Below are positions 29,648-38,986 of a stretch of 64,000 bases of DNA, one piece after another (the first letter of the stretch is position 1; each line of letters opens with the position of its first letter). Both the position numbers and the translations under genes were made by a program. Source of the stretch: Lachnospiraceae bacterium (GTDB lineage Bacteria; Bacillota; Clostridia; Lachnospirales; Lachnospiraceae); contig JAFZUW010000005.1 in assembly GCA_017618195.1 (NCBI GenBank), forward strand, positions 1-64,000, written 5' to 3'. The notes beneath the pieces were generated by a model, which saw nothing but the letters and a program-made list of their open reading frames with translations, was not told where the DNA came from and did no database searches.

Positions 29648-30874
29648 ATGAATAAAACGGTAAAAAGACTGCTGATCGGCATACCGGCAGCCGCCGCGGT
29701 TTGTGCACTGATCTTTTTCCTGCAGGGCCGGAATCGGAAGAAGGATTCACCGGATGCCGGAAACGAAGAATACCGGTACGACATCGTCGATAATACACAG
29801 AATTATTCCGAGCATTCGGTGCTTTATCTCGATGATTCGAAAAGGCTGCACATGATTGATACGGCTACCGGAAAGGATATGATCTATTGCGATAAGCCGA
29901 ACTGTACGCATGAAGGATATTCGCGTAAGAATCTGAATCCGTCATGCCCGGCAGCTTTCCAGGGCCTGAACTGCTGCGGAACGGTACTTCATAACAGGCA
30001 TTTGTATTTCATCGGGAACATGGCGGATGAAGATCTGAGAACGAAGTATCTCTACGTAATGGACGCAAACGGAGAGAACCGCAGGAAGACGGCAAAGCTG
30101 GAAGGGGTAGAGAGGATTCCGTATGTGCTCTACCGGGATCATTATGTTGTGGGTTCCTACGATAATGTTTGCGAACTTACCGAGGACGGACAGGTTATAA
30201 GCAACGACAAATACGAAACCGGGATATTTGTCATCGATCTTGACGATTACAGCGTGCAGATGGGAAACAAGATCACGGACGGTCAGCCGGTCATTACGGG
30301 AATTCATTACGAAAACGGGTCCGTGTATTATCTGGCCGTTCATTACGGTGAAGGCATCACGGATCAGATGGTCAGCGAAGCTTTTACGGGCGACTTTGAG
30401 GCGTTTTACAATGAACACCTGGAGTATGACCTGTACCGGTATGACATTGCTGAGAAAGAGACCGTTCTTGTAAAGACGTTAAAACATGTGAAGAGTCCGC
30501 AGATGGCGGAAAGCGATGTTTACTTTTTCACGGAAGACGGATTGTTCGCATATGACGGAAAGAGCGGTGAAACAAAACAGATCCCGATTGCAAATGCTTC
30601 GGGACAGATGCAGAAGGCGAAAGACGCCGCGTACATCGGCGCTTACTCGGATGACCGGAGCGAACGCATTTACTATCGCGTGAAAAACGGTCAGATTGAG
30701 GAACTGATGAGACGTCCGAGTGACGACTCGTTTATAATCGCAGCTATATGTGGGGAATCGGTGTATATCGATTATACGGAGAACGGACAATATTGGCTCT
30801 GTGTGTTAAGTATGGATGATTTTAATCACAACAGATTCAATCCGAGAAAGTTGAGGAACTATGATGAAGAATAA
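29648..30874 (+). CDS. Membrane-anchored propeller-like surface protein (unknown function)
   Basis: 408 residues. N-terminal membrane helix (about 7-26). The ectodomain has regular blade-like repeats (SVLYLDDSKRLHMIDTATGK, LYFIGNMADEDLRTKYLYVM, DVYFFTEDGLFAYDGKSG), a DUF5050-like propeller pattern. Near residue 80 the cysteine cluster CDKPNCTHEGYSRKN continues to CPAAF and CC, a cysteine-rich motif I associate with clostridial surface proteins. Fourth-gene context: sigma, anti-sigma, this, solute-binding-like, ABC. Probably part of the sensing or binding side. Overlaps the next gene by 14 nt. Confidence 0.65.
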   Translation: MNKTVKRLLIGIPAAAAVCALIFFLQGRNRKKDSPDAGNEEYRYDIVDNTQNYSEHSVLYLDDSKRLHMIDTATGKDMIYCDKPNCTHEGYSRKNLNPSCPAAFQGLNCCGTVLHNRHLYFIGNMADEDLRTKYLYVMDANGENRRKTAKLEGVERIPYVLYRDHYVVGSYDNVCELTEDGQVISNDKYETGIFVIDLDDYSVQMGNKITDGQPVITGIHYENGSVYYLAVHYGEGITDQMVSEAFTGDFEAFYNEHLEYDLYRYDIAEKETVLVKTLKHVKSPQMAESDVYFFTEDGLFAYDGKSGETKQIPIANASGQMQKAKDAAYIGAYSDDRSERIYYRVKNGQIEELMRRPSDDSFIIAAICGESVYIDYTENGQYWLCVLSMDDFNHNRFNPRKLRNYDEE

Positions 30875-32408
30875 GATTATTACGGCAGTATGTATTGTAC
30901 TGGCCTTGGTTATCGCGGCTTCCGCGGTGGCAGTGTATAAAAAGACGCATAAACCGGACCCGTCCGGCACAAAAGAAAACGAGCTGAACGCAACGGACGA
31001 TCCGGACGGATCAAACGAATACAAGCCGGCCGCCGCACCGGCGGATGCGAAGGTTATCACGTTTATCATGCCCGCAGGCAGCTTCGCGACCGTTAACCAG
31101 CGGAATCTGGATCTTTTTAATGAAGCGCTTTATAAAGACGGCCATAAATACTGGCTCAAGATCAAGTACTGTGATTTTGAAAACTATCAAGAGCATGTCA
31201 TGAACGAATTCAAGTACGGAAGAGCCGATGTAGCTTCTTTGGGCTTCCGGGAAGAGCGGGGGGGCAATGAAATTTATGATGTGATCAAATCAGGCGTTGT
31301 TCTCAGGCTTGACGACATTCTTTCGAAGGGAAGAGGCGAAGTACTTTACAGGTCATTCCCCAAGCAGCTCTGGGAAGCCGTAAAATGCGACAACGGTATT
31401 TATTCCATTCCGACGGTTGCCGGCAGCGAAATAGAAGTATCGGCCGCATTTAACCGGAAGTATCTTTCGGATGCCGCCATCGCGAACTGGGACGGAACCA
31501 TTGAAGGAATTTATGAAATGATCAAGGATGTGGAGTGGGATGACAGTAAGAACCCGCGCTTCCAATATCTGATGGACTATACAGACTTTGATGATATGAT
31601 CGGATGCGAAATCACAACCGGCTTGTTATATGATTACGAAACGATGTCCGTTGAAAATCCGCTGGAATCCGAGAAGCTTATCGGATATCTGAAGGTCCTC
31701 GATCAAATGAAAGAAGAAGGATTCCTGTCTTTAACCGGATCATACATTTACGATAATGACTTTGATCCGAAAAAGTACCGCGAAGAAGTGGAGGACCGCG
31801 TAAAGGCAGGCAAATTCGTGGCGGCTTTGGGGATCGATGTCAATGAGGAGGATTATCCCGAGGAGTTCATTACGGTAAAGAGAGTAAAACCGTATCTTTC
31901 GTCGAGACTGGCCTTATCCGTTGCAATCTCGAAGAACACGGATGATGTCGCCGCGGTAGTGGATTTTCTCTGCCTTCTGTATGCGGACGGGAAATACGCC
32001 AACCTCCTTGCTTTCGGTGAGGAAGGCAAGGACTACAAACTCATTGACGGTGTTGTATATCACGCAGACGGATCCGAATGGGGGGACGATGATATCTTGG
32101 TAAGGAGATTGCTGAATCTGTACATCAGTGTGTATCCCATCAGCGGCGAGGCTTTCCGGACTGATCGTAAGAACCGGATCTTTGATTACTATGATAAGCT
32201 GCAGTTGTCTCCGTTTATCGGCTTCGAACCGGACACGGCGAAGTACAACAGAATCGGGGACATCATGACCGAGTTCTACCGTGAAGTCGGTCAGATGAAC
32301 AAACCTACGGCGGAAGTCATTGCGGCAGCGCAGCAGGAACTGAAAGCCGCAGGCTATGACGAATACCTTGACAGCATCAGAAACCAGTGGGAGGAATTTC
32401 GGAAATGA
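30861..32408 (+). CDS. Membrane-anchored extracellular solute-binding-like protein
   Basis: 515 residues. Instead of a lipobox it has an N-terminal membrane helix (about 6-26). The body has the type-1 solute-binding layout: VITFIMPAGSFATVNQRN, GRADVASLGFREE, GIYSIPTVAGSEIEVSAAFNR, and a C-terminal helical region resembling LipO/DUF3502 proteins (FDYYDKLQLSPFIGFEP). It lies directly before an ABC ATPase and an ABC-2 permease, which normally export, so it may present a ligand rather than feed import. Overlaps its neighbours by 14 and 4 nt. Confidence 0.75.
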   Translation: MMKNKIITAVCIVLALVIAASAVAVYKKTHKPDPSGTKENELNATDDPDGSNEYKPAAAPADAKVITFIMPAGSFATVNQRNLDLFNEALYKDGHKYWLKIKYCDFENYQEHVMNEFKYGRADVASLGFREERGGNEIYDVIKSGVVLRLDDILSKGRGEVLYRSFPKQLWEAVKCDNGIYSIPTVAGSEIEVSAAFNRKYLSDAAIANWDGTIEGIYEMIKDVEWDDSKNPRFQYLMDYTDFDDMIGCEITTGLLYDYETMSVENPLESEKLIGYLKVLDQMKEEGFLSLTGSYIYDNDFDPKKYREEVEDRVKAGKFVAALGIDVNEEDYPEEFITVKRVKPYLSSRLALSVAISKNTDDVAAVVDFLCLLYADGKYANLLAFGEEGKDYKLIDGVVYHADGSEWGDDDILVRRLLNLYISVYPISGEAFRTDRKNRIFDYYDKLQLSPFIGFEPDTAKYNRIGDIMTEFYREVGQMNKPTAEVIAAAQQELKAAGYDEYLDSIRNQWEEFRK

Positions 32409-33268
32409 CGCTTGGTTTGGAGGGTCTCACGAAGATCTATAAAGACAAAGTCGCGCTTTGTGATATCACATTTTCCTTCACGCCGGGGATCTACGGTCTT
32501 TTGGGACCGAACGGCGCCGGCAAATCAACGATGATGAATCTGATCACGGACAATCTGACTCCGACCAAGGGGCGGGTTCTGTTAGACGGAAAGGGCATCG
32601 ATGAACTCGGAAGGGAATACCGGAAACTGCTTGGGTATATGCCCCAGCAGCAGAATATCTATCCGGAACTCAGTCTCAGACGATTTCTGTTCTTTATGGC
32701 TTCCCTGAAAGGACTCGGGAAAAGTGAGGCTGAAAACGATATCCGTCATTACGTAAAAATGGTTAATCTGGAGGACGTCCTCGGCAAAAAGCTGGGGGCG
32801 TTCTCCGGCGGAATGAAGCAGAGAACTCTGATCGCGCAGGCATTGATCGGGAACCCCGGCATTCTGGTTTTGGACGAACCGACTGCCGGGCTTGACCCCA
32901 AGGAGAGAATCCGCGTGCGCAATCTGATCTCGGAGGCTGCCCGCGATAAGATTGTCATCATCGCGACGCATGTTGTCACGGACGTGGAATTTATCGCAAA
33001 AGAAATCATCATGCTGAACGGCGGGAAGATTTTACGGAGCGGTTCTCCGTCCGCGCTTCTTAAGGAGTTAGAAGGAAAGGTGTGGAACATTTCCGTTAAA
33101 GACGAAGACCTGCCTTTGGTAAACGAGCGGTATAAAGTGAGCAATATTTCAAGAGATGAGGACGGCGTGATCGCGCGCATTATCGCGGACTCGTATGAGG
33201 ACGTCTGGAAGAAGGAAGCGGTACGGCCGAATCTCGAGGATCTGTATCTGTATCTTAACGGAGCTTGA
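32405..33268 (+). CDS. ABC transporter ATP-binding protein
   Basis: 287 residues. Walker A GPNGAGKST (about 35-43), Q-loop YMPQQQNIYPELS, signature FSGGMKQRTLIAQAL, Walker B ILVLDEPTAG, H-loop ATH. A C-terminal extension of about 75 residues (KVWNISVKDEDLPLVNERY) resembles drug or antibiotic exporter ATPases. ATGA overlap with the solute-binding-like gene and near-overlap with the permease gene show one unit. The substrate is unknown. Confidence 0.93.
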   Translation: MTLGLEGLTKIYKDKVALCDITFSFTPGIYGLLGPNGAGKSTMMNLITDNLTPTKGRVLLDGKGIDELGREYRKLLGYMPQQQNIYPELSLRRFLFFMASLKGLGKSEAENDIRHYVKMVNLEDVLGKKLGAFSGGMKQRTLIAQALIGNPGILVLDEPTAGLDPKERIRVRNLISEAARDKIVIIATHVVTDVEFIAKEIIMLNGGKILRSGSPSALLKELEGKVWNISVKDEDLPLVNERYKVSNISRDEDGVIARIIADSYEDVWKKEAVRPNLEDLYLYLNGA

Positions 33269-33270
33269 AA

Positions 33271-35379
33271 ATGGCTATCTTGAAAAACGAATTATGTAAA
33301 CTGTTTACGAAGAAAACGGTGCTGATCCTGCTTCTTCTGATCGTGATCAATCCGTTGCTTCAAATGTATACGATCAAGACTCCGGGGGAAGATTTTTATA
33401 CGCTTACGGATTACAGCGCTCTGTACCGGGAAGTCAGCGGGTATGATGCGGACAAGATTCCCGGGGTATTGGAGGAGAGGGAAGCGGACGCGGCGTCCTA
33501 CGGCGAATTCAATCTCTGCAGAAGGGTTCGGGAGGAAGTTAAGGCATGTCTTTCCTACGACGAATATCTCCGTTCCGTCGATGAAAAAGCCGCTGAGATC
33601 GCCATCATGCACAGGTTTGTGGATGACGGCGGATACGCGTTGAAAAATGCCGAAAAGACGAGCGGCGTATACCGGAAGCTTCAGGGGACGGTCCCGAAAG
33701 TACAGGATCCGATGCCCCTTCTTAATATCACGGACAATGATCTTACCGACTGGCTGGCGGTGATCATGATCTTTATCATATCGCTGAATCTTGTCTTTTA
33801 CGAAAAGAACGAGGATCAGCTGAGTCTTTTACGGACGGCGGCCGACGGCCGGCGCAAACTGATGGCGGCCAAAACCGCTGCCATGTTTATTTCCGTTCTT
33901 CTTGTTCTTGTGTCCCTCTATGCGGTCAATGCCGCAGTCGGCAGATGCATCTTCGGACCCATGGAGCTCGGAAGTCCGATCCAGAGTTTATATCAATATC
34001 GGACGAGCCCGTTTTCGATCAGTATCGGACAGTATCTCGGGCTTTGGTTCCCGGCGAAAGTCCTGACCTGCTTTTTACTCGGAATCTTCTTCATGCTGAC
34101 GGGCGCGGTATTCGGAAGCATCATCTTCGTATTTGCCGTATCGGCGGTAACGGTGCTGGCGGAGATCCTTCTCTTTACGAAGATCCCCGGAACGCATTTC
34201 CTCGCGCTGCTTCGGTACCTGAACATTACTTACGGGATCCGGACCGGCGGCATGTTCTCGGATTACGTGAACCTGAATCTGTTCGGAACACCCGTCAATA
34301 CGCTTGTTCTTTATTGGGGACTGTGGATTGTACTGACCGCTTTGATCTTCTGGGCAGTCGTAAACTATCTTGAAGCAACACATGAAGCAAAGGCAATGCG
34401 CGTGAGAAAACGGAGCCTGCTCGGGTTTTTGGAAAGTCATACCTCCTTGTTTTTCCATGAAGCGCATAAGTTTCTTCTGCCCGGAAAATGCCTGATCGTC
34501 CTGATCCTTTTCTGCATTTTCGCGGTGTGGTGGAATCCCGCCGAGAGGATTCGGTTCGATTCGGTAGACGAGCTCTATTACAAAGAATACATGGACCGCT
34601 TCCAAGGACCTTTGGATTCCGAACGATGGAAGATGCTCGGCGCGGAACAGGCAAAGTATGAGAAGATTACAAACGAAATCAACGCCGCTTATGAAGAAGG
34701 AAAAAGCCTGCTTTATCTAAGCGTTGTATACGGGGAGGATTTAGACCGTCAGAAAGCATTTGAAAATGTCATGACACATGCGCAATACCTTCTGAACGTA
34801 AAAGACGGAGAACTGTTTTTTGACAAAGGTTACGATATCCTTACGAATGAGCAGAACCGTGCGAACAGAGACGTCATGCAGGCATTTGTCTATGTCATCA
34901 TGCTGATCGCCATGGCGTTCGGAATCTACGGACTTGATTACAGAAACTCGGAAGTGCGGATCCTGAGATCGACTTACCTCGGAAGGGGAAGGCTCAGATG
35001 CGTCAAATGCTTCCTCGGATTCCTATGCGTGCTGGCGGCATTTTCCATGACCTATCTCTTATTTACGCGGAATATCTTAAGGGCGTACGGTACCGTCGGG
35101 ATTCATGCTCCGGCGGCGAGCGTGGAGAATCTTGCGAAGGTTCCGCAGAATCTGTCCGTACTGCAGTATCTGCTTCTTATTATGCTGATGCGGTTCATCG
35201 CGGGGCTTCTGATCACTGCGGCAGTATCGCTTCTGTTTAAGGTTCTCCGAAACGGTATTTCCGTAATCATCGCGTGTGTTTTGATCTTTCTCATTCCGCT
35301 GCTTCTTGTGAGCCTGCATGTGCCGAACGCGCAGTACGTTTTGTTTAACCCGATGTTACTCGGAAACGTGTTCGTGTGA
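33271..35379 (+). CDS. ABC-2-type transporter permease, long form
   Basis: 702 residues with about 12 hydrophobic helices in two blocks: helices at about 11-30, 160-178, 190-215, 255-330, 345-370, then 405-425, 525-545 and five near the C-terminus. Between the blocks lie extracytoplasmic segments rich in charged residues. ABC-2 permeases usually handle lipids, peptides or antibiotics. The size suggests a duplicated six-helix permease in one chain. I start at ATG 33271 because GGAG lies 7 nt upstream; TTG 33265 overlaps the ATPase stop. Confidence 0.82.
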   Translation: MAILKNELCKLFTKKTVLILLLLIVINPLLQMYTIKTPGEDFYTLTDYSALYREVSGYDADKIPGVLEEREADAASYGEFNLCRRVREEVKACLSYDEYLRSVDEKAAEIAIMHRFVDDGGYALKNAEKTSGVYRKLQGTVPKVQDPMPLLNITDNDLTDWLAVIMIFIISLNLVFYEKNEDQLSLLRTAADGRRKLMAAKTAAMFISVLLVLVSLYAVNAAVGRCIFGPMELGSPIQSLYQYRTSPFSISIGQYLGLWFPAKVLTCFLLGIFFMLTGAVFGSIIFVFAVSAVTVLAEILLFTKIPGTHFLALLRYLNITYGIRTGGMFSDYVNLNLFGTPVNTLVLYWGLWIVLTALIFWAVVNYLEATHEAKAMRVRKRSLLGFLESHTSLFFHEAHKFLLPGKCLIVLILFCIFAVWWNPAERIRFDSVDELYYKEYMDRFQGPLDSERWKMLGAEQAKYEKITNEINAAYEEGKSLLYLSVVYGEDLDRQKAFENVMTHAQYLLNVKDGELFFDKGYDILTNEQNRANRDVMQAFVYVIMLIAMAFGIYGLDYRNSEVRILRSTYLGRGRLRCVKCFLGFLCVLAAFSMTYLLFTRNILRAYGTVGIHAPAASVENLAKVPQNLSVLQYLLLIMLMRFIAGLLITAAVSLLFKVLRNGISVIIACVLIFLIPLLLVSLHVPNAQYVLFNPMLLGNVFV

Positions 35380-35393
35380 CGGAAACCTCTCAA

Positions 35394-35422
35394 TTGACAC
35401 TTACGCTGTGACAGGGTACAAT
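35394..35422 (+). promoter_or_regulatory. Sigma-A promoter of the LiaF-like gene
   Basis: TTGACA (35394-35399), a 17-bp spacer, then TACAAT (35417-35422), 60 bp before the start codon and just after the ABC permease stop. Confidence 0.85.
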
Positions 35423-35482
35423 AACAGGTAAGAACCGGAGCGGAACGCATTTCCGTCCGGAAAGGAAGAGGAGGAATTCACA

Positions 35483-35944
35483 ATGGAAGAGAAGAAACAA
35501 GGTTCCGTTATTAAAGTCATTCTGGCTGCAGTCGGTGCGGTTGCGGTGTTCATCGGCGCGGTTACCGCAACGATGTTTGCGCTGCTCCGCAGAAACATCC
35601 GTAAGATCGGTGCGGGAGAGAATCAGAACAACCGGATTTCTTCGTATGGACTCGGAAAGTCCAAGGCGATGATCGAGCCGGAGGTGGACAATGCATTTTA
35701 CTCCTGTGTTGCGGGTGCGCTGACGATTTCCTGGGCTGAGGCGCCGAAGAAGGACGTCGTTTTGGATCTGACCGGTATCTGCAGCGCAATCACGGTAGTA
35801 ATCCCGGACGGTGTAAAGGTATCGCTTGAAATGGATGTGAAGAATGCCAACGAGAACATTGAAGAGATCGAGCTTCCGGAAGATGCTCCGACGCTTACGA
35901 TCACCGGTAAGGCGGTTCTCAGCAAAGTAAACTTCTATCGTTAA
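35483..35944 (+). CDS. Small membrane-anchored protein with LiaF-like beta domain
   Basis: 153 residues. One membrane helix (about 10-33) followed by a basic stretch and a beta-rich C-terminal domain (about 65-150) whose tail (LDLTGICSAITVVIPDGVKV, PTLTITGKAVLSKVNF) resembles the cell-wall-active antibiotic response domain of LiaF or YvqF C-termini. Function is inferred only by fold resemblance. It is transcribed from its own strong promoter, next to a putative envelope-stress cassette. RBS GAGGAGG. Confidence 0.6.
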   Translation: MEEKKQGSVIKVILAAVGAVAVFIGAVTATMFALLRRNIRKIGAGENQNNRISSYGLGKSKAMIEPEVDNAFYSCVAGALTISWAEAPKKDVVLDLTGICSAITVVIPDGVKVSLEMDVKNANENIEEIELPEDAPTLTITGKAVLSKVNFYR

Positions 35945-35991
35945 ATCCGCGCCGCGAGACGGCCTGAGGAAACGGACGAAGGAGCATATAT

Positions 35992-36753
35992 ATGGCATTT
36001 GAGGACGGAGTATGGATTATGCGCGGTCTTCCCCGGAATGATCCGGGGAGAGTCCGCTCTTATAAACAATTGACGGATTACGTGGAGGAGGTAGGTTTCC
36101 TACCTCTTTTTGCGAACGGCATAAAAGGGTTCTCGGCGGAGGAACACTGTTCGGCAGACTACTGGTGGACCGGCATCCGAGAGGAAGACCCATGGGAATG
36201 GAGAGAGATCATCGCTGCCGAGAAGCGTGTCGCCTACGGCAAATTCTTTGATAAGAAGGCAGGCTTCATAAGCCTTTCGTGGCTTCCGTATTTTGTGAAT
36301 TACCGGAGAGACGGATACGATTTCGATTCCCGGTGGGAGGACGGTCTTGCGGACCGCCGCGAGAAGAAAATCATGGACCTTCTGACGGAGCGGGACAAGG
36401 ACGGAGACACCGTTTATTCCGATATCCGCATTCTTTCGACGGAGCTTAAGAAGACGGCAGGCTTCGGCAAAGGAAACGATAAGAATTTTCCGGGCATCAT
36501 GACCGGACTGCAGATGCAGACTTACCTTGTGATCACCGGGTTCCGCTGCCGCGAGAACAAGAGAGGCGCGCAGTTCGGCATGCCGGTATCGATTCCGCAG
36601 CCGCCTGAAGCCGTATGGGGCTATGACGCGGTAACGGCCGCCTACAATGAAACTCCGAACGAATCCAGGGCGCGTATCGTGAGCCGCGTGAAGGAACTGT
36701 TTCCGTCGGCCGACGATGCCCTGATTACGAAGCTGATTGGAAAAGAGCGATGA
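35992..36753 (+). CDS. AlkZ-related protein
   Basis: 253 residues. It shows the pattern of a family annotated as AlkZ-related: LTDYVEEVGFLPLFANGIKG, EEHCSADYWWTG, DPWEWREIIAA, AYGKFFDKKAGFISLSWLPY and QMQTYLVITGFRCR. Some relatives of AlkZ glycosylases unhook DNA crosslinks, but no catalytic QxQ-type motif is clear here, so repair activity is unproven. It overlaps the patatin gene by 4 nt (ATGA). Cytoplasmic; no signal peptide. Confidence 0.65.
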   Translation: MAFEDGVWIMRGLPRNDPGRVRSYKQLTDYVEEVGFLPLFANGIKGFSAEEHCSADYWWTGIREEDPWEWREIIAAEKRVAYGKFFDKKAGFISLSWLPYFVNYRRDGYDFDSRWEDGLADRREKKIMDLLTERDKDGDTVYSDIRILSTELKKTAGFGKGNDKNFPGIMTGLQMQTYLVITGFRCRENKRGAQFGMPVSIPQPPEAVWGYDAVTAAYNETPNESRARIVSRVKELFPSADDALITKLIGKER

Positions 36754-37652
36754 ATAAACAGACGTTTGAAGGTTTACATCAGATACCGAAAGGGAAGGCG
36801 GGCAGTCGCATCACGGAAGGATGTCTCGTGCTTGAAGGCGGAGCCTTCCGGGGCCTTTATACGCAGGGATTTTTAGACGCGCTGATGCTTCATGACATCA
36901 ATTTCCGTTGTGTGATCGGAGTGTCCGCGGGTGCGCTTGCCGGTATGAATTATGTGTCCGGACAGATCGGACGCTCGGCACGGATTAACATCGGATCAAG
37001 AAATGACAGCCGTTTCGTCGGCTGGAAGGCGGTTCTGCATGCCCACAGCATATTGGACGTCGGATTTGTCACCGAAGAGAGAGGAATCTTAGAGCCGTTT
37101 GATCATGAGACGTTTCTGAATCCCGAGAGGAGGTTCCTCGCGGTTTCTTCGAACTGCATGACGGGAGAGGCCGATTATTTCGAAAAGGGCGTGTGTGACG
37201 ATATCATGCTGGCAATCCGTGCATCCTCGACGCTGCCGTTTGTTTCGCCGACCGTGATGATCGGGGGAGCACCGCATCTCGACGGCTGCTGTACCTGTCA
37301 CATTCCGTACCGGTGGGCAATCGACGAAGGATACGAAAAGATCGTCGTGATCAAAACGAGACAGCCGGATTTTCGTGTTCCCGAGGAAGAAACAAAAGGC
37401 GCCCGGACGTTCTACCGCCGCTATCCGAAGCTGGCGGAAAGTCTGGCAAAAGCGACTTTTCAATATAACCGGCAGTATGAAGAAATCGAGGCGCTCCATA
37501 ACGAAGGACGGATTCTGCGTTTCGCTCCGTCCGAACCGGTTACGGTCACGCGCCTTGAAAAGGATACGGACAAGCTTTGGAGCCTGTATGAACTGGGAAG
37601 ACGGGACTGCCTGAACGGACTCGAAACGCTGAAGGCTTATCTGGATGCTTAG
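36750..37652 (+). CDS. Patatin-like phospholipase
   Basis: 300 residues, YjjU-like. Oxyanion motif GGAFRGLYTQG (about 31-41), nucleophile elbow GVSAGALAG with Ser about residue 54, and the partner Asp in LDGCCT (about 178-183), where the family usually has DGG or DGA. It hydrolyses acyl esters of lipids. No signal peptide, so cytoplasmic. Translationally coupled to the AlkZ-related gene upstream, an unexpected pairing. Confidence 0.87.
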   Translation: MNKQTFEGLHQIPKGKAGSRITEGCLVLEGGAFRGLYTQGFLDALMLHDINFRCVIGVSAGALAGMNYVSGQIGRSARINIGSRNDSRFVGWKAVLHAHSILDVGFVTEERGILEPFDHETFLNPERRFLAVSSNCMTGEADYFEKGVCDDIMLAIRASSTLPFVSPTVMIGGAPHLDGCCTCHIPYRWAIDEGYEKIVVIKTRQPDFRVPEEETKGARTFYRRYPKLAESLAKATFQYNRQYEEIEALHNEGRILRFAPSEPVTVTRLEKDTDKLWSLYELGRRDCLNGLETLKAYLDA

Positions 37653-37754
37653 TTCGGCGGCAGACGAACCGGAAGCATCGGTACCAACCGCGCTAAGATG
37701 CGGACCGGACGCACCGACGGAACTTCTTAAGAGCGGAAGGCGCAGAGAAAACAG

Positions 37755-37783
37755 TTGACACTTTGTAAGAAAGATGATATTAT
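37755..37783 (+). promoter_or_regulatory. Promoter of tRNA-Leu
   Basis: TTGACA (37755-37760), a 17-bp spacer, then TATTAT (37778-37783), 11 bp before the tRNA 5' end. Confidence 0.9.
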
Positions 37784-37794
37784 AACCCTTGCTT

Positions 37795-37878
37795 GCAGTT
37801 GTGGCGGAATTGGCATACGCGCATGATTCAGGTTCATGTCCATGTACTTGGGTGTGGGTTCAAGTCCCATCAACTGCA
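37795..37878 (+). tRNA. tRNA-Leu, anticodon CAG
   Basis: 84 nt. Acceptor arms GCAGTTG (37795-37801) and CAACTGC (37871-37877) with discriminator A. Anticodon stem CATGA/TCATG encloses loop TTCAGGT, anticodon CAG, reading CUG. The variable arm has the long type II form expected for Leu, and GGTTCAAGTCC is the T arm. The 3' CCA is not encoded. Flanked by its own promoter and terminator. Confidence 0.93.
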
Positions 37879-37880
37879 GA

Positions 37881-37915
37881 AGAGCTGTTGCATATAATGC
37901 AGCAGCTCTTTTTTG
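37881..37915 (+). terminator. Terminator of tRNA-Leu
   Basis: AGAGCTGTTGCAT (37881-37893) pairs with ATGCAGCAGCTCT (37897-37909), one G-U pair; TTTTTT follows. Confidence 0.9.
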
Positions 37916-37942
37916 CGTTTTGACGAGTATTTGACATTGTGA

Positions 37943-38986
37943 TTAATCTTCGTGTTTGATCACCGCAAGCAGACGGTCTCGAACGCCGTCCATCCGTGCA
38001 TCGGAGATGCCGAAATCCATTCTGCGGTAGCTCCACGCGGCGGAACCGATCGCATAGCGGCGCATCGTTTTATGGAAGGCGCGGTACCAAAGCAGAGCCT
38101 CCTCCGGATCCACACGGTCGATTACGCCGTATTCGCCGCAATAGAGCGGAACGTTGCGCTCTTCGGCAACGGCGATGGCATCATGAAACAGCGCTTCAAA
38201 ATAATTCTCGTCGGGTACGGCGTTTTGATCGAAGCGGTCGAAGGACGCGGAAAATGCGGCGCCGAGCTGCTCGACACTCTTCTTTGCGTATTCGGAGTAA
38301 GGCATCTCAAACGGGCAGCGGAACGACGGATCCATCGATGCGATCCAAGTAGCGCCCTGATGCGTAAACAAAAGCGGCTCGTAGCAATGGAAGTTGTAAA
38401 TGATGTGCTCGTCCTGCGGAGCGGCAAGGTCGCGAACGGCTTCAACGCTGTTGTTGTAATATCCGCCGACAAGAACGGAAATGTCGGGAGCAATCTTTCG
38501 GATTCTCCTGATGCATGTGTCCGCGATGCGGTTCCATGCTTCGCAGTACTCCTTGGCGGTAACCTCGTTCAGAAGCTCGAACGCGAGGCAGTCCTTTTCC
38601 TTTCCGTAACGCTTCGCGAGTTCGTCCCAGATCCGGTAGAAGGTTTCCTGGCACTCCGGAAGTTCGAACAGACCGTTTTCTTTTACGCCCGGGTCAAATG
38701 AAAAACCGGGCGTCCGGTGCAGATCAAGGATCATGTTCAGTCCATTTGCCTTACACTGCGCAATTGCAAAATCGATGTATCCGAAGCCGGATTCGCGGAA
38801 CGAACCGTCAGCGGAAAGAAACAGATCGTAATCCACGGGAACGCGGACGTGATCAAGCCCCCATGCGGCAACCTGACGGAAATCGTCCGGGCCGATAAAG
38901 GTGTCATAATGCTCGGTCGTGTGGCGGCACTGAGAAAGCCATCCGCCGAAATTAATGCCGTGCTCAAATCCTAACCAATGTCTCAT
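37943..38986 (-). CDS. Glycoside hydrolase family 5 (cytosolic cellulase or beta-glucosidase type)
   Basis: 347 residues. A GH5 TIM barrel: GINFGGWLSQCR at the N-terminus, NMILDLHRTPG, acid/base Glu141 in AFELLNEV (NEP is more common), HCYEPLLFTHQG, and nucleophile Glu285 in LYCGEYGV. No signal peptide or carbohydrate-binding module, so it likely acts on imported oligosaccharides. Such proteins cleave beta-1,4 or beta-1,3 glucosides; specificity is not clear. Monocistronic and leftward; RBS GAGAGGAT. Confidence 0.9.
   Translation of the reverse strand: MRHWLGFEHGINFGGWLSQCRHTTEHYDTFIGPDDFRQVAAWGLDHVRVPVDYDLFLSADGSFRESGFGYIDFAIAQCKANGLNMILDLHRTPGFSFDPGVKENGLFELPECQETFYRIWDELAKRYGKEKDCLAFELLNEVTAKEYCEAWNRIADTCIRRIRKIAPDISVLVGGYYNNSVEAVRDLAAPQDEHIIYNFHCYEPLLFTHQGATWIASMDPSFRCPFEMPYSEYAKKSVEQLGAAFSASFDRFDQNAVPDENYFEALFHDAIAVAEERNVPLYCGEYGVIDRVDPEEALLWYRAFHKTMRRYAIGSAAWSYRRMDFGISDARMDGVRDRLLAVIKHED

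Noticed and set aside
37653-37754. Sequence between the patatin gene and the tRNA promoter
   Set aside because: No frame, hairpin or motif that I can support.
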